This document shows, in pieces, positions 43,511 through 52,946 of a DNA stretch of 64,000 bases; position 1 is the first letter of the stretch, and each line of letters starts with the position of its first letter. The translations under genes were made by a program, and so were the position numbers. Location of the stretch: the NCBI GenBank assembly GCA_963771905.1, contig CAVYVI010000009.1, forward strand, positions 310,001-374,000. Direction: 5' to 3'. The notes below the pieces were generated by a model, which had not been told where the DNA came from, ran no database searches, and saw only the letters and a list, made by a program, of their open reading frames with translations. This DNA is from Palsa-147 sp963771905 (GTDB taxonomy: Bacteria > Acidobacteriota > Terriglobia > Acidiferrales > UBA7541).

Positions 43511-44956
43511 GTGGACGCACCCATTCACATTCATTTCTGCAGTCAGGATCCCGCTCTCGCGCGAATGATTGCCGAGGCACTGGGATCGGGTTTCGAGACG
43601 CGGCATAGCACTGAATTGGATTTGTTTACGCTGAAGGCGCACGAGAAATGGGTTGACGTCATTCTTTTGGACCTGCACTCGGGCGAGGCCAGCGTTTTCG
43701 GAGAGTGGCTCGATCGCATGGAACCGCTGCGTCGCGATGGAGCTCAACCTCCGATCATCGTGATGCTGGGAGCGCATGACCGCGCGACCACGCTGCACGT
43801 CATCGAGCAGGGCGCTTACGATACGATCAATCATCCGCCGGACATTCTTGAACTCCGTCTGGCTCTTAGCCGCGCCTACAAGTTCCGCCAGGCCGAGGAA
43901 GCGCTGCGGCAAACGCGCAAACGCGAGCGATCGGTCGGGCGTTTGGGCGAACTTATCGGCGCTTCCGAATCGATGCAGGATGTTTTTGAGCTCGTGCAGA
44001 AAATCGCGCCGTGCGACGTAAATGTCTTGATCAGCGGCGAAACCGGAACGGGCAAAGAGCTTCTGGCGCGCGCCATCCACCGTTTGAGCCCGAGGTCCCC
44101 GCGGCCCTTCGTCGCGTTCTCATGCGCGAATCTGCCGGAATCGCTGATCGAAGACGAGCTCTTCGGTCACGAGCGAGGAGCGTTCACGGGCGCGCTGACC
44201 GGACGCCAAGGCCGTCTCGAGTCCGCCGACCATGGCACAGTTTTTCTCGACGAAATCGCCGATCTCGGTTTCGGCCTTCAGCCCAAACTTCTGCGCGTGC
44301 TGCAGGAAAAGACTTTCGAGAGACTCGGCAGCAATACCTCCATCACGGTGAATGTCCGCACAATATTTGCGACGAATCGCGATCTCGCTGAAATGGTGCA
44401 GCAGGGCAAATTCCGCGAGGACTTATACTATCGCTTGAACGTTGTTCAGGTTCACCTGCCACCTCTTCGCGAGCGGCGCGATGATGTGTCCTTCCTCGCC
44501 AAACATTTTCTGGATACCTTCTCCGCGCAATTCGATAAGAAGGCGTCGCGTTTTTCGCAGTCCGCACTTCGGGCTCTGGAAGATTACGCATGGCCCGGCA
44601 ACGTGCGGCAACTCCAAAACGTGATTCAGCGCGCTGTCGTCCTCTCGGACTCGCGAACAATCGAGGCGTGGCATCTGCCAAGCGTGCTGCGGAACGATTC
44701 GAAGCAAGTCATCGCGTGCGGGTTCTCCTATGAAGAGGAAGTACGCGAATTCAAGCGACGCCTCATCCTGCGGACTCTGCGCGAATGCGGCTGGAAGAAG
44801 GCGGAGAGCGCCCGTTCGCTGAAAGTGGCGCGCGGTTATTTGCATCGCCTCATCAACCAATTGCAGATTCGCCGCGAGGCTGAAGAGATCTTCGCTCAGG
44901 AGTTGACGGGCAAGGACGCTCCTAGCGCCGAGCCCGCTCCCAAGCGAATCATGTGA
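43511..44956 (+). CDS. Sigma-54-dependent activator with degenerate receiver domain
   Basis: 481-aa NtrC-class regulator. GTG 43511 has the ideal ribosome site GGAGG 5 nt ahead; ATG 43493 (six codons more) has none. The receiver-like domain (about 1-120) keeps Asp in LLDLHSGE but lacks the paired acidic pocket, the Thr/Ser switch (VMLGAHD) and the conserved Lys (NTINHPPD-like segment reads YDTINHPP). The AAA+ core has GETGTGKELLARAIH, the GAFTGA loop in ERGAFTGALTGR and GTVFLDEIADL. The C-terminal Fis-type HTH ends at about 455. It probably drives nearby sigma-54 promoters of the Tad region. Confidence 0.92.
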   Translation: MDAPIHIHFCSQDPALARMIAEALGSGFETRHSTELDLFTLKAHEKWVDVILLDLHSGEASVFGEWLDRMEPLRRDGAQPPIIVMLGAHDRATTLHVIEQGAYDTINHPPDILELRLALSRAYKFRQAEEALRQTRKRERSVGRLGELIGASESMQDVFELVQKIAPCDVNVLISGETGTGKELLARAIHRLSPRSPRPFVAFSCANLPESLIEDELFGHERGAFTGALTGRQGRLESADHGTVFLDEIADLGFGLQPKLLRVLQEKTFERLGSNTSITVNVRTIFATNRDLAEMVQQGKFREDLYYRLNVVQVHLPPLRERRDDVSFLAKHFLDTFSAQFDKKASRFSQSALRALEDYAWPGNVRQLQNVIQRAVVLSDSRTIEAWHLPSVLRNDSKQVIACGFSYEEEVREFKRRLILRTLRECGWKKAESARSLKVARGYLHRLINQLQIRREAEEIFAQELTGKDAPSAEPAPKRIM

Positions 44957-44968
44957 GTCTGGCAAAAC

Positions 44969-45958
44969 ATGAGTGTCCGGGATTACTCTTCGGCGGTGTC
45001 CAATGTGTTCGAGGGTGAGACGTCGTCTGGGCTGGCCGCTGAGCTTCTTCGCTTTGTCCTCGACTCACAAAATGGTGACGGCGGCTGGGGCTACAGGTCT
45101 GCCGCGGCGAGCCGCGTTGAAGCGACCTCCTGGGCGGTTGCCGCTCTGCTGAACTTGCCGGGCGATCCCGGCTTGGCGGCCGCGCGCCGCGGCGCCGACT
45201 GGCTTCGCCAGGCGCAACTCCCCGATGGTCTCTGGCCTTCGCACCCCGGAATGGGCGGCGCAACTTGGGCGACTTCCTCCGCTTGTCTGGCGCTGATCCG
45301 TGCGGGGGAATCCTCCGACGCGATTGCGCGCGGCGCTTCGGCTCTCTGCCAGTTTCGCCCGCGAGAAGGCGGCGGCCTTTGGTGGCGAATCGAGAGCCGC
45401 TTGCTTCATCCAACGCGCAACGTGACTCAGGATTTTTCTCTTCACGGTTGGAGTTGGATTCCGGGCACGGTGAGTTGGGTGATCCCGACTGCGCTCGCGC
45501 TGATTTTCCTGCAGAATATTCCGGAAGGATCTCGTCCGAAGGACGCCCGGAAACGCATGGAAGTTGCGGAAGCGATGCTGTTCGACCGAACTTGCCCTGG
45601 CGGAGGCTGGAATATCGGCAACCCGATGGTCTACGGAGTCGGCGGAGTTCCGCTCCACGAGCCGACCGCGTGGGCTCTGCTCGCTCTGCACCACCGTGCG
45701 GAGCGCCCCGAAGTCCAGCGAAGCCTCGCGTGGCTTGAGTCGGCGTATCTCGAGAGCCGGGGAGCTTTGTCTTTTTCGCTCGGGCATATGTGTCTCCGGA
45801 CTTATGGCCGTCCGGCGCCTCCGCTCGAACCGGAACTCGGCCGCTGCTGGGCTGCGGATCGCTTTCTCGAAAACATCTCCACGGCTGCGCTGGGAGTGAT
45901 GGCACTTCTTCCCGATGCCGAAAGATCGCTATGGTATCAAGGAGGAATAAACCAATGA
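44969..45958 (+). CDS. Terpenoid-cyclase/prenyltransferase alpha-toroid protein
   Basis: 329-aa soluble protein built of alpha/alpha repeats like squalene-hopene cyclase and prenyltransferase beta subunits. QW-type motifs: LDSQNGDGGWGYR, QAQLPDGLWPSHPGMGG, TCPGGGWNIGNP. The DxDD catalytic motif of class II cyclases is not seen, and the length is half that of SHC, so catalysis is doubtful. It starts 12 nt after the sigma-54 activator and overlaps the DUF362 gene (ATGA). The function of such short toroid proteins is unknown. Confidence 0.75.
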   Translation: MSVRDYSSAVSNVFEGETSSGLAAELLRFVLDSQNGDGGWGYRSAAASRVEATSWAVAALLNLPGDPGLAAARRGADWLRQAQLPDGLWPSHPGMGGATWATSSACLALIRAGESSDAIARGASALCQFRPREGGGLWWRIESRLLHPTRNVTQDFSLHGWSWIPGTVSWVIPTALALIFLQNIPEGSRPKDARKRMEVAEAMLFDRTCPGGGWNIGNPMVYGVGGVPLHEPTAWALLALHHRAERPEVQRSLAWLESAYLESRGALSFSLGHMCLRTYGRPAPPLEPELGRCWAADRFLENISTAALGVMALLPDAERSLWYQGGINQ

Positions 45959-46869
45959 GCCGGGAGCTGCATCCTCTGCTTCCGCCGTTCGAGCGCCGGC
46001 CGTCGACCGTGGCGATCCGGCGTGTGCAAAATTATCAAGAGGATCTCGCGCAGATTTTGTGGGAGACGCTCGCGGAGTTCGAACTGCCGGTACGCGGCAA
46101 GAGTGTTCTCCTGAAGCCGAACTTCGTCGAGAGCGACCGTCTCGGTTGCATCAATACGCATCCCGCTCTCGTTGGTGCTGCGCGTGAGTGCTTTCTCCGT
46201 ATGGGTGCGGACAGCGTGCGCGTCGGCGATGGACCGGGTCACGATCGCGACACCGAAGCTGTGCTAGAGGCGGTGCGCCTGCGCGAATACATCGGCAAAC
46301 AATCCGGTGTATTCGTCGATTTGAATCTCGATGACGCTACGCGCGTGGATTTGCGCACGCGCGCATCCTCGCTCAAGCAACTCTATTTTCCGAACGCCGT
46401 ACTCGGCGCCGACTTCATCGTTTCCATGCCCAAGATGAAGACGCATCATTGGGCGGGCGTAACGCTTTCGATGAAGAACATGTTCGGAATTGTTCCCGGC
46501 GGCTGTTATGGCTGGCCGAAGAATATTCTCCACTGGGCGGGCATCGACAAATCGATTCTGGATATCAATTCCACGGTGCCGCCGGACTTCGCCATCGTCG
46601 ACGGCATTATCGGCATGGAGGGTAACGGACCGATTCAAGGAACTCCCAAGGCGGCGGGCGTTCTGGTCGTCGGGGGTGATCCCGTGGCCGTGGATGCCAC
46701 GTGCGCTCGCGTGATGGGCCTGCGGCCCGAGCGTGTCAGCTATCTGCAAAAGGCTGGCCAGCTTCTGGGTCACATCGCGGAAGAACAGATTCGCCAAATT
46801 GGCGAAGGAATCCAGAGCGTAAGGACTCCGTTCACGGTGCTGGAGGCGTTTCAGAGCATACGTGTGTAG
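45955..46869 (+). CDS. DUF362-domain protein
   Basis: 304-aa soluble DUF362 protein: SVLLKPNFVESDRLGCINTH, VRVGDGPGHDRDTEAVLE, SMPKMKTHHWAGVTLSMKNM and GNGPIQGTPKAAGVLVVGGD with DPVAVDATCARVMG. No ferredoxin-type cysteine motif is fused to it, unlike many DUF362 proteins. ATG 45955 follows GGAGG and overlaps the toroid gene, so the two are made together. Family function is unresolved; iron-sulfur or nucleic-acid linked roles have been suggested. Confidence 0.82.
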   Translation: MSRELHPLLPPFERRPSTVAIRRVQNYQEDLAQILWETLAEFELPVRGKSVLLKPNFVESDRLGCINTHPALVGAARECFLRMGADSVRVGDGPGHDRDTEAVLEAVRLREYIGKQSGVFVDLNLDDATRVDLRTRASSLKQLYFPNAVLGADFIVSMPKMKTHHWAGVTLSMKNMFGIVPGGCYGWPKNILHWAGIDKSILDINSTVPPDFAIVDGIIGMEGNGPIQGTPKAAGVLVVGGDPVAVDATCARVMGLRPERVSYLQKAGQLLGHIAEEQIRQIGEGIQSVRTPFTVLEAFQSIRV

Positions 46870-46896
46870 GAGGGGCCTAAGTGTTTGGAACGAAAC

Positions 46897-47499
46897 ATGC
46901 TCCTTACGGAGAAGGCGGATAGGTCGATGTGTGCACGAAAGAGGACTTCCTTGAAGACTGCTTTGTCGAAATGGAGTGCGCTGGGGCGCGATGAGCGCGG
47001 TGTTGAGCTTGTCGAGTTTGCGTTCGTTCTGCCGCTTTTCTGCATATTAGTTTTTGGCATTCTGTGGCTTGGCGGCGCGTACAGCACCTATGAAACTATC
47101 ACTCGGGCGGCCCGAGAAGGTGCGGAGGTAGCTGTGGCTCGCACGTGCGCAACGTGCGGAAATACAGCCAACAGCGACGCCAATGTGCTGACTGCGGTTA
47201 ACAACGCTCTGCAAGCGGCCGCGCTGGCTCCTGGTGCGCTCGGAGCGTGTCCGGGACTTGCGACCCCTCCGGCCCCTCCGGTCGTTCCGCCATGCGGCTG
47301 CCCGGCGAGCCAGGTATGTATCCAGCGGGACGTTCCGCTCAACTCGAACCCGGGCGTGCCCCTGGAACCCCAGGAATTCGGGGTCGTGGTGAGCATCACT
47401 TATCCCTACTCGATGAACGTTCCGTTTGGGTTATGGGCTGGGACGAATGGAACGGCGATCAATATTTCGACGCAAGTGGAAATGCGGGAGGAGAACTAG
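46897..47499 (+). CDS. tadE: TadE-like pilus assembly minor pilin (1)
   Basis: About 200 aa. Pseudopilin-type N-terminus: DERGVELVEFAFVLPLFCILVFGI with the GxxxxE-like processing site GVELVE, then TYETITRAAREGAEVAV. A Pro/Cys-rich middle (CPGLATPPAPPVVPPCGC) and a beta-rich C-terminus (VVVSITYPYSMNVPFGL). Minor pilin of the Tad machinery, anchored in the inner membrane before assembly. ATG 46897 is chosen; TTG 46885 and ATG 46927 (GGAGAAGG) are alternatives. It follows the DUF362 gene by 27 nt. Confidence 0.85.
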   Translation: MLLTEKADRSMCARKRTSLKTALSKWSALGRDERGVELVEFAFVLPLFCILVFGILWLGGAYSTYETITRAAREGAEVAVARTCATCGNTANSDANVLTAVNNALQAAALAPGALGACPGLATPPAPPVVPPCGCPASQVCIQRDVPLNSNPGVPLEPQEFGVVVSITYPYSMNVPFGLWAGTNGTAINISTQVEMREEN

Positions 47500-48092
47500 T
47501 GTCGGCTCCGAGCACGCGCGCAACTCTTGACGCCCGTCGTGTGCGATTTCCCGGGTGGCTGTGGCGCGAGTCTCGGGGATCGCAGCTTGCGGAACTTGCC
47601 ATCGCGTTGCCGATCGTCCTCATATTCCTTGCCGGCATCGCGGATTTCGCCACGGCTTTCAACACGAGACAGATCCTCAATACTGCGGCACGCGAAGGTG
47701 CGCGCTTGGGAGCCAGCGAGAGTCCATTGGACTTGTATGCGGGAGGCGCCCCTCCATCCATAACTGCGATTCATGACGTGGTCCAGAACTACCTGGCGAA
47801 TGGCGGGCTGCAGAACACGAATGCCTTGATAGGGCCGTGTTTACTTGACACCGGGCCAACGCAAGCGAATCTGGCATTCACCTACACATCGAGCGCCTGC
47901 CCCCAAGTTTCACTCGTCATTGACCGCGGCTACACGTCGCTCTCCTCGGACGGCGTGACGACGTTGGAGGGCACCCATGTGACCATCACGTATCCGTATA
48001 CTTGGTTCTTGAGGCGGGTCTTCACTCGGGGGTCCGTTCGATTTTGGCCGAGGACGCTGACCAGCGACGCGGTAGCGCAGAATACGCCGTGA
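47499..48092 (+). CDS. TadE/TadF-like pilus assembly minor pilin (2)
   Basis: 197-aa second TadE-type protein: ESRGSQLAELAIALPIVLIFLAGIADF at the N-terminus with the Glu typical of prepilin-like processing, AAREGARLGAS after the helix, and a C-terminal THVTITYPYTWFLRRVF. GTG 47499 overlaps the stop of the previous gene (TAGTG) and has GGGAGGAG upstream. Pairs of TadE-like proteins plus TadG are the usual minor-pilin set. Confidence 0.85.
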   Translation: MSAPSTRATLDARRVRFPGWLWRESRGSQLAELAIALPIVLIFLAGIADFATAFNTRQILNTAAREGARLGASESPLDLYAGGAPPSITAIHDVVQNYLANGGLQNTNALIGPCLLDTGPTQANLAFTYTSSACPQVSLVIDRGYTSLSSDGVTTLEGTHVTITYPYTWFLRRVFTRGSVRFWPRTLTSDAVAQNTP

Positions 48093-48109
48093 GGAGGGGC
48101 TCTGCAACT

Positions 48110-49411
48110 ATGCGAACGAATATAGAATCACGGCAAAACCGGTCCAAAGAGCGCGGCGCGACATTGGTGCTCATACTCGTATCGACTGTTATCTTCGCCG
48201 CGGTGGCAGGCGTTGCCATTGATCTCGTGGCTCTCTATGTGGTGCGCAGCGAAGCTCAGCGGGCCGCCGACACCGCCGCTCTCGCAGGCGCAACGACACT
48301 GGTTACCTCGGGATACACGTCCGGCGGGTCTAGTCAGGCAGCAGCTCAAACGGCAGCGACGAATCAGGCGACCACGATTGCCACTAGAAACTTGGTTGAT
48401 GGCGCGGTCCCGACCGTCACCGTGACGTTCAATAATATGCAGCCCATCGATGGTCTCCCGAACCCTAGCAACCCACAGATCACCGTGGCCGTCGATTTCG
48501 TTGCGCCCACGTATTTCGAGAAGGTTTTCGGTTTTACGTCCTACGATGTCTCCGCGAGCGCTACGGCGGAAGTTTACAATCCATCTGGGATTCCGGCTCC
48601 TCCCACCATGTATTGCACCGGATGCATTAAGCCGATTCTGCTTCCCAATTGCGACGCGGTACCCGGGGCACCGCCTACACTTCCGCCAGCAGCTTGTCCC
48701 GCCGGGTACCCTGGCGAAATTATTGATCCAAATAGTGGTCAAATTCAAAGTCCTGGACAGTATCCCGCGGGAATCATCGGAGAGGAGATAACCTTTTCGA
48801 ATAATGGAACGTTGGGCGTAATGTGGTACCCGGTTTCAATCGATGGATCGATGGACCCTATCGTTTGGGCGTCGAACATCACGAGTTGCAATCCCGTGCT
48901 TCACACATGCGCCGATATTCTTCCGACGCTCCCGACGGCCAGTATCGGATATCTCGCCACTACCACGGCCCTCGACACCCTGATTCACGCAGCGACCCCT
49001 GGCCCGCTCGCCGGTCAAGACACGATATTTAATGCCACGATAACCGGAGGTCCTCTGCCCTTCACCATCACCGGTGGTTTCGATAACCCCAATCCCAATG
49101 TGATCGGGCAGACGATTCTGCAAAGTGATTCGATCGCGACGTTCCCGATTTACGACGGTCACCCCTTGAATCCCGCCGGAGACAATGCGACGATCATTGG
49201 CTTCATTCAGCTGTTCATCGAGAACGCTACACCCCCAGGCACACCGCCACCGACAGAAACCTTTCTCGGAATGGTCTTGAATGTCTCCGGCTGCGGCACG
49301 AATGGTGGCATTTGCGGCACCACCGGCGGAGGCGGCGGTTCCGGCACGGCCGCCTCGATTTCAGGCGGCGGAGCCTCGGCGGTTCCGGTGCGACTGATCA
49401 CGCCTAACTAA
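48110..49411 (+). CDS. tadG: TadG-like pilus assembly protein
   Basis: 433-aa protein with an N-terminal TadE/TadG helix (RGATLVLILVSTVIFAAVAG; VAIDLVALYVVRSEAQRAAD) and a large extracytoplasmic Thr/Pro/Gly-rich domain. The usual VWA motif of TadG is not clear, so it may be a shorter relative. Four CxxC-type or paired cysteines (TMYCTGCIKP, SNITSCNPVLHTC). The C-terminus is a Gly/Ser-rich tail (GGGGGSGTAASISGGGAS). ATG 48110 follows GAGGAGGGG, 17 nt after the second TadE-like gene. Confidence 0.8.
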   Translation: MRTNIESRQNRSKERGATLVLILVSTVIFAAVAGVAIDLVALYVVRSEAQRAADTAALAGATTLVTSGYTSGGSSQAAAQTAATNQATTIATRNLVDGAVPTVTVTFNNMQPIDGLPNPSNPQITVAVDFVAPTYFEKVFGFTSYDVSASATAEVYNPSGIPAPPTMYCTGCIKPILLPNCDAVPGAPPTLPPAACPAGYPGEIIDPNSGQIQSPGQYPAGIIGEEITFSNNGTLGVMWYPVSIDGSMDPIVWASNITSCNPVLHTCADILPTLPTASIGYLATTTALDTLIHAATPGPLAGQDTIFNATITGGPLPFTITGGFDNPNPNVIGQTILQSDSIATFPIYDGHPLNPAGDNATIIGFIQLFIENATPPGTPPPTETFLGMVLNVSGCGTNGGICGTTGGGGGSGTAASISGGGASAVPVRLITPN

Positions 49412-49513
49412 CGGCAAGTACATCCCGCGGGATTCGAATCTCCGCACGCGCGGATTGCAAAGGCACAGAAAGGAGCTGAGGGCGGCGCGATTTGCGTCAA
49501 TTACGGGAGATTC

Positions 49514-51058
49514 ATGAGCGCCTCGCAAACGGTGGCCGAACAAGGCTCCAGCCAACCCATTTCCCTCGGCATGGCTCTTCGCAAGGTTTTCAGTTTCCCT
49601 GTCTTTCTGGGAGTGTTGCTGTTTGCCGGCGTATTCGCGTCTACGTTTGCGCGCGGCACCTTCGGAGCAAATCTCGTCTCCGAAGGCGACACGTGGTGGC
49701 ATCTCGCCACAGGCGAACGAATTTTAGCGACGCATCACCTGCCGGTGACGGACCCGTACTCTTTTACAGTGAATGGCCAGCCGTGGTTGGTGTACGAATG
49801 GCTCGGCGAAGTAACCATCGGATATTTCGGACGCCTCGGCGGCTTGGCTGGATTGTCGACGCTCCTGCTCGTCGTTTCCGGTACGCTACTACTTCTGCTC
49901 TATTACTACGCGTATCTTCGCAGCGCAAATTGGAAGGCATCTTTCGTCGCTTGCACGCTGGTGCTGCCGCTGACCACGTTTTTCTTTACGCTCCGGCCTC
50001 AGCTGATTGGCTATGTGTTTCTGCTGATCACGCTGATTTGCCTCGAACGATTTCGCAGCGGACGACAGCAAACGCTCTGGATCCTTCCTCCGTTATTTCT
50101 CATCTGGGTGAATGTACATGGCTCATTCGCGCTTGGATTTCTTGTTTTGGGTGTCTATTGGGTGAGCGGTCTGCGCGAATTCCAGATCGGCGGGCTGGTC
50201 GCGAAGGCTTGGAGTCCGCGCCAGCGGCTCCACATCGCGTACATTTTCCTGCTGAGTCTGCTCGCCGCTCTCGTCACTCCATACGGGAGCCGCATCGCTG
50301 CCTACCCGTTGCAGCCCATTCTGATGCAGCCCGTCGGCGTCGCAAGCATTCTGGAATGGATGCCGATGCCCTTCAATTTAATGATGGGGAAAATGCTTCT
50401 CGGAGGCCTGCTTCTCTTCATCGTGGCATTGGCGGCGGCGCGGCCGGTATTCCGCGTCGAAGATTTTGGACTGTTTCTGATCGCCATGGCCGGGGCGATT
50501 CTGCATCGACGATTGATGCTTTTCCTTCTCGTAATTTTCATTCCGATCATTGCGACATTGATACGCGGATGGTTTTCAAGGTATCGACCGGAAATCGACC
50601 ACTACATCTTGAATGCGGCGCTCATTTTCCTCATCGCTCTTGCCATCGTGAAATTTTCACCGACGAGCGACAAGCTCGCGAGCATCCTGCCGCAGAAATT
50701 TCCCGTCGGCGCGGTTAGCTATTTGCGGCAGCATCCGCTCGATGCGCCGATGTTCAACGAATACGGCTGGGGCGGCTATCTCATTTGGGCGCGGCCTGAG
50801 GGCAAGGTTTTTATCGATGGCCGCGCGGACATTTACGAATACGCGGGAGTGTTAAGCGATTATCTGGATATCTCGCGACTCGCTCCCAACACTCTTTTTC
50901 TCTTGAGAAAGTACAACGTTGGCGCTTGCCTGCTCGAGCCCAGCAATCCACTGGGCACGCTCCTTCGAGTCCTGCCGGATTGGGAGATCGTCTACCAGGA
51001 TAAGACGAGCATTCTCTTTGTTCGTAAAAACCCGCGTTCGAAGTCTGGCACAAGCTAG
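49514..51058 (+). CDS. Polytopic GT-C-like membrane protein
   Basis: 514-aa inner-membrane protein with about ten helices, first at about 28-48 (VFSFPVFLGVLLFAGVFAST). The first extracytoplasmic loop holds SEGDTWWHLATGERIL and YEWLGEVTIGYFGR, with the acidic D that GT-C enzymes use. A soluble C-terminal domain (about 400-510) carries FNEYGWGGYLIWARPEGKVF and IDGRADIYEYAGV. Resembles the oligosaccharyl- or lipid-sugar-dependent GT-C families. It may glycosylate surface proteins or glycans, perhaps pilins. Confidence 0.75.
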   Translation: MSASQTVAEQGSSQPISLGMALRKVFSFPVFLGVLLFAGVFASTFARGTFGANLVSEGDTWWHLATGERILATHHLPVTDPYSFTVNGQPWLVYEWLGEVTIGYFGRLGGLAGLSTLLLVVSGTLLLLLYYYAYLRSANWKASFVACTLVLPLTTFFFTLRPQLIGYVFLLITLICLERFRSGRQQTLWILPPLFLIWVNVHGSFALGFLVLGVYWVSGLREFQIGGLVAKAWSPRQRLHIAYIFLLSLLAALVTPYGSRIAAYPLQPILMQPVGVASILEWMPMPFNLMMGKMLLGGLLLFIVALAAARPVFRVEDFGLFLIAMAGAILHRRLMLFLLVIFIPIIATLIRGWFSRYRPEIDHYILNAALIFLIALAIVKFSPTSDKLASILPQKFPVGAVSYLRQHPLDAPMFNEYGWGGYLIWARPEGKVFIDGRADIYEYAGVLSDYLDISRLAPNTLFLLRKYNVGACLLEPSNPLGTLLRVLPDWEIVYQDKTSILFVRKNPRSKSGTS

Positions 51059-51133
51059 GCGAAGACGGCTCGACGCTCGCGCGTGAACACCTCTCTGAGA
51101 TGCCCGCTCGGAATCCAGAATTGCGCACCCTAC

Positions 51134-52756
51134 CTAACGTCGTCCAGAATCCTTGCCGAATGCCGCTGCAAGCTTCACGCGGTCAATTGCATAGACTCGA
51201 TAATTCGGATCGGAGGCCGTCTCCATGAGCTTAACGGCTTCGGGATGCTCGACGGCCAGCCGGTCGACGAACGCGTTGAGAAAAATCAGCTCTCGAAACC
51301 CGTCGGTGGAAGTGCGAGCAAAGTAATCCACGCCTCCGCGAAGCATGAGATCCACCATCTGTGATTGCGATCCCAACGGGTCCTGTGGACTTGCGGCGTA
51401 CCACACTTCGAATGGATCGGCGATAAATCCGCGCACCGCCTTGCGGCCCGTGCTGAGAAACATTAACGGATCGAGATTCGTCATTACGACCGCATCGGCT
51501 GGTGTTTCTTGACTGATCCAGTTGCTCACGGAGGTCAGCGAGTCCCAGTCGCCGAATGTGATGTAAGGCAAAGCCGCAGCCTTCGTCCTGAGTGCGCCGC
51601 GGGCCTGCAAGATGAGGCCATGCGTTGCGCAGGGAACCAATACGAGCAAGCAAACCCAACCGGACACTCGCGATTGCGGCCGCAAAAGGAGAAGCCCTCT
51701 TAGAAACCGGTCTGCGCCCATGTATCCGTACAGAAGCAAGAACGGAAGAACGGGAATGTAGAAGCGCGAGGGCGGCCACGCCCAAAGAACGATGACAGCC
51801 GCATAGAGAATGAGAAAAATATTGAGAGCCGAAAGACCGCCTCTGAAATCGAGGAGCCATCCATACAGGACGAAGCCCCCGATCAGGAGTATCACAATCA
51901 TAAAACCGGGCGACGCAACCGTCATACCCAGCAGAGACCCAGGGGCAAGCAGAGAAGCAAGAATGTTGCTCTTGAAGATAATCGCTTTCTGAGGCCAGGT
52001 GAAGTGTCGCACCAGGTTCCAGCTCGCATAATTGGCCTGGCTGTAGTAGTCGTAGAGCGATCCTGGCGGCTGATGCGTCCGCGTCCACCAAACCCACGGG
52101 GATACAAGCAGCGACGCAACGACCAGGAATTTTAAGGCCTCGGGGACTCTCTTGCGGAGGAATAGCGTGCACGCACCGGCCAAGATCAAGGGGAAACCCG
52201 CTGTTCTCGTAAGAATAGCTGCTGCAGCCAGCGCGGACGCGAAAAGCAATTTCTTCGTCGAAGTGTCTGGGTGATCTTCGATGTCCAGGAGTACGAGCAG
52301 CGATCCGGTACACAGACAGGCGAAGGTCATCTCCGAAAGCGGGACAACACTCATATAGAGAACCGCCGGTGCGGCGGCTGTCAGGAATGCGATCCAGCAC
52401 GCAAGCCGGAGTGACCGCGATTTCTTCCGCACAAACAGAGCGACCAGGTATAGCCAGACGACTTCGCTCAGCAACGGTATGAGCTTGAGTAGAGGAATAT
52501 TCTGCGGGAAACGCGGAGCGACGCTCCAAACGCCGGCCAGGATCAGCGGAAAGACGGGAGGGTATTTCGTTTGCGGGATTTCGTCGGGCAGGCTGACGAT
52601 CCGGTAGCCTTTACCTTCGGCGAGCGCCTTCGCGGTCACGATGTAGACGCCGTCATCGTGGTATAGGCCGACTGCCGGGGCACGAAAATTGATCCAATAC
52701 GCCGGTACTAGCGCGCAGAAAGCGAGGATGCAAACAGCTTTTTCAATCTGCCGCAT
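51134..52756 (-). CDS. GT39/PMT-like membrane glycosyltransferase
   Basis: 540-aa polytopic GT-C protein. First loop YHDDGVYIVTAKALAEGKGY contains the DD catalytic acidic pair, followed by about twelve helices. A C-terminal soluble region (about 400-540) includes PYITFGDWDSLTSVSNWIS. Uses a polyprenyl-phosphate sugar donor by family analogy. ATG 52756 (AAAGGTGG upstream) is chosen; ATG 52825 would add a hydrophilic leader. Opposite strand to the tad genes. Confidence 0.78.
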   Translation of the reverse strand: MRQIEKAVCILAFCALVPAYWINFRAPAVGLYHDDGVYIVTAKALAEGKGYRIVSLPDEIPQTKYPPVFPLILAGVWSVAPRFPQNIPLLKLIPLLSEVVWLYLVALFVRKKSRSLRLACWIAFLTAAAPAVLYMSVVPLSEMTFACLCTGSLLVLLDIEDHPDTSTKKLLFASALAAAAILTRTAGFPLILAGACTLFLRKRVPEALKFLVVASLLVSPWVWWTRTHQPPGSLYDYYSQANYASWNLVRHFTWPQKAIIFKSNILASLLAPGSLLGMTVASPGFMIVILLIGGFVLYGWLLDFRGGLSALNIFLILYAAVIVLWAWPPSRFYIPVLPFLLLYGYMGADRFLRGLLLLRPQSRVSGWVCLLVLVPCATHGLILQARGALRTKAAALPYITFGDWDSLTSVSNWISQETPADAVVMTNLDPLMFLSTGRKAVRGFIADPFEVWYAASPQDPLGSQSQMVDLMLRGGVDYFARTSTDGFRELIFLNAFVDRLAVEHPEAVKLMETASDPNYRVYAIDRVKLAAAFGKDSGRR

Positions 52757-52946
52757 TCCACCTTTGCATTCGATCGCGACGGCCAAGCGGAACCCAATGT
52801 TATCGGCACATATTTTGAGAGTCAAACGACTTAGGGAGTAATCTTTGCGAGACGCGCGTAATATGTTTGTTCCGCCGCCGCGTCACTCGATCGAGCACTG
52901 CCTCCGTTCATTCCCGTTCTTAACGTCGCCCCCGCGGGCCGTTCGC

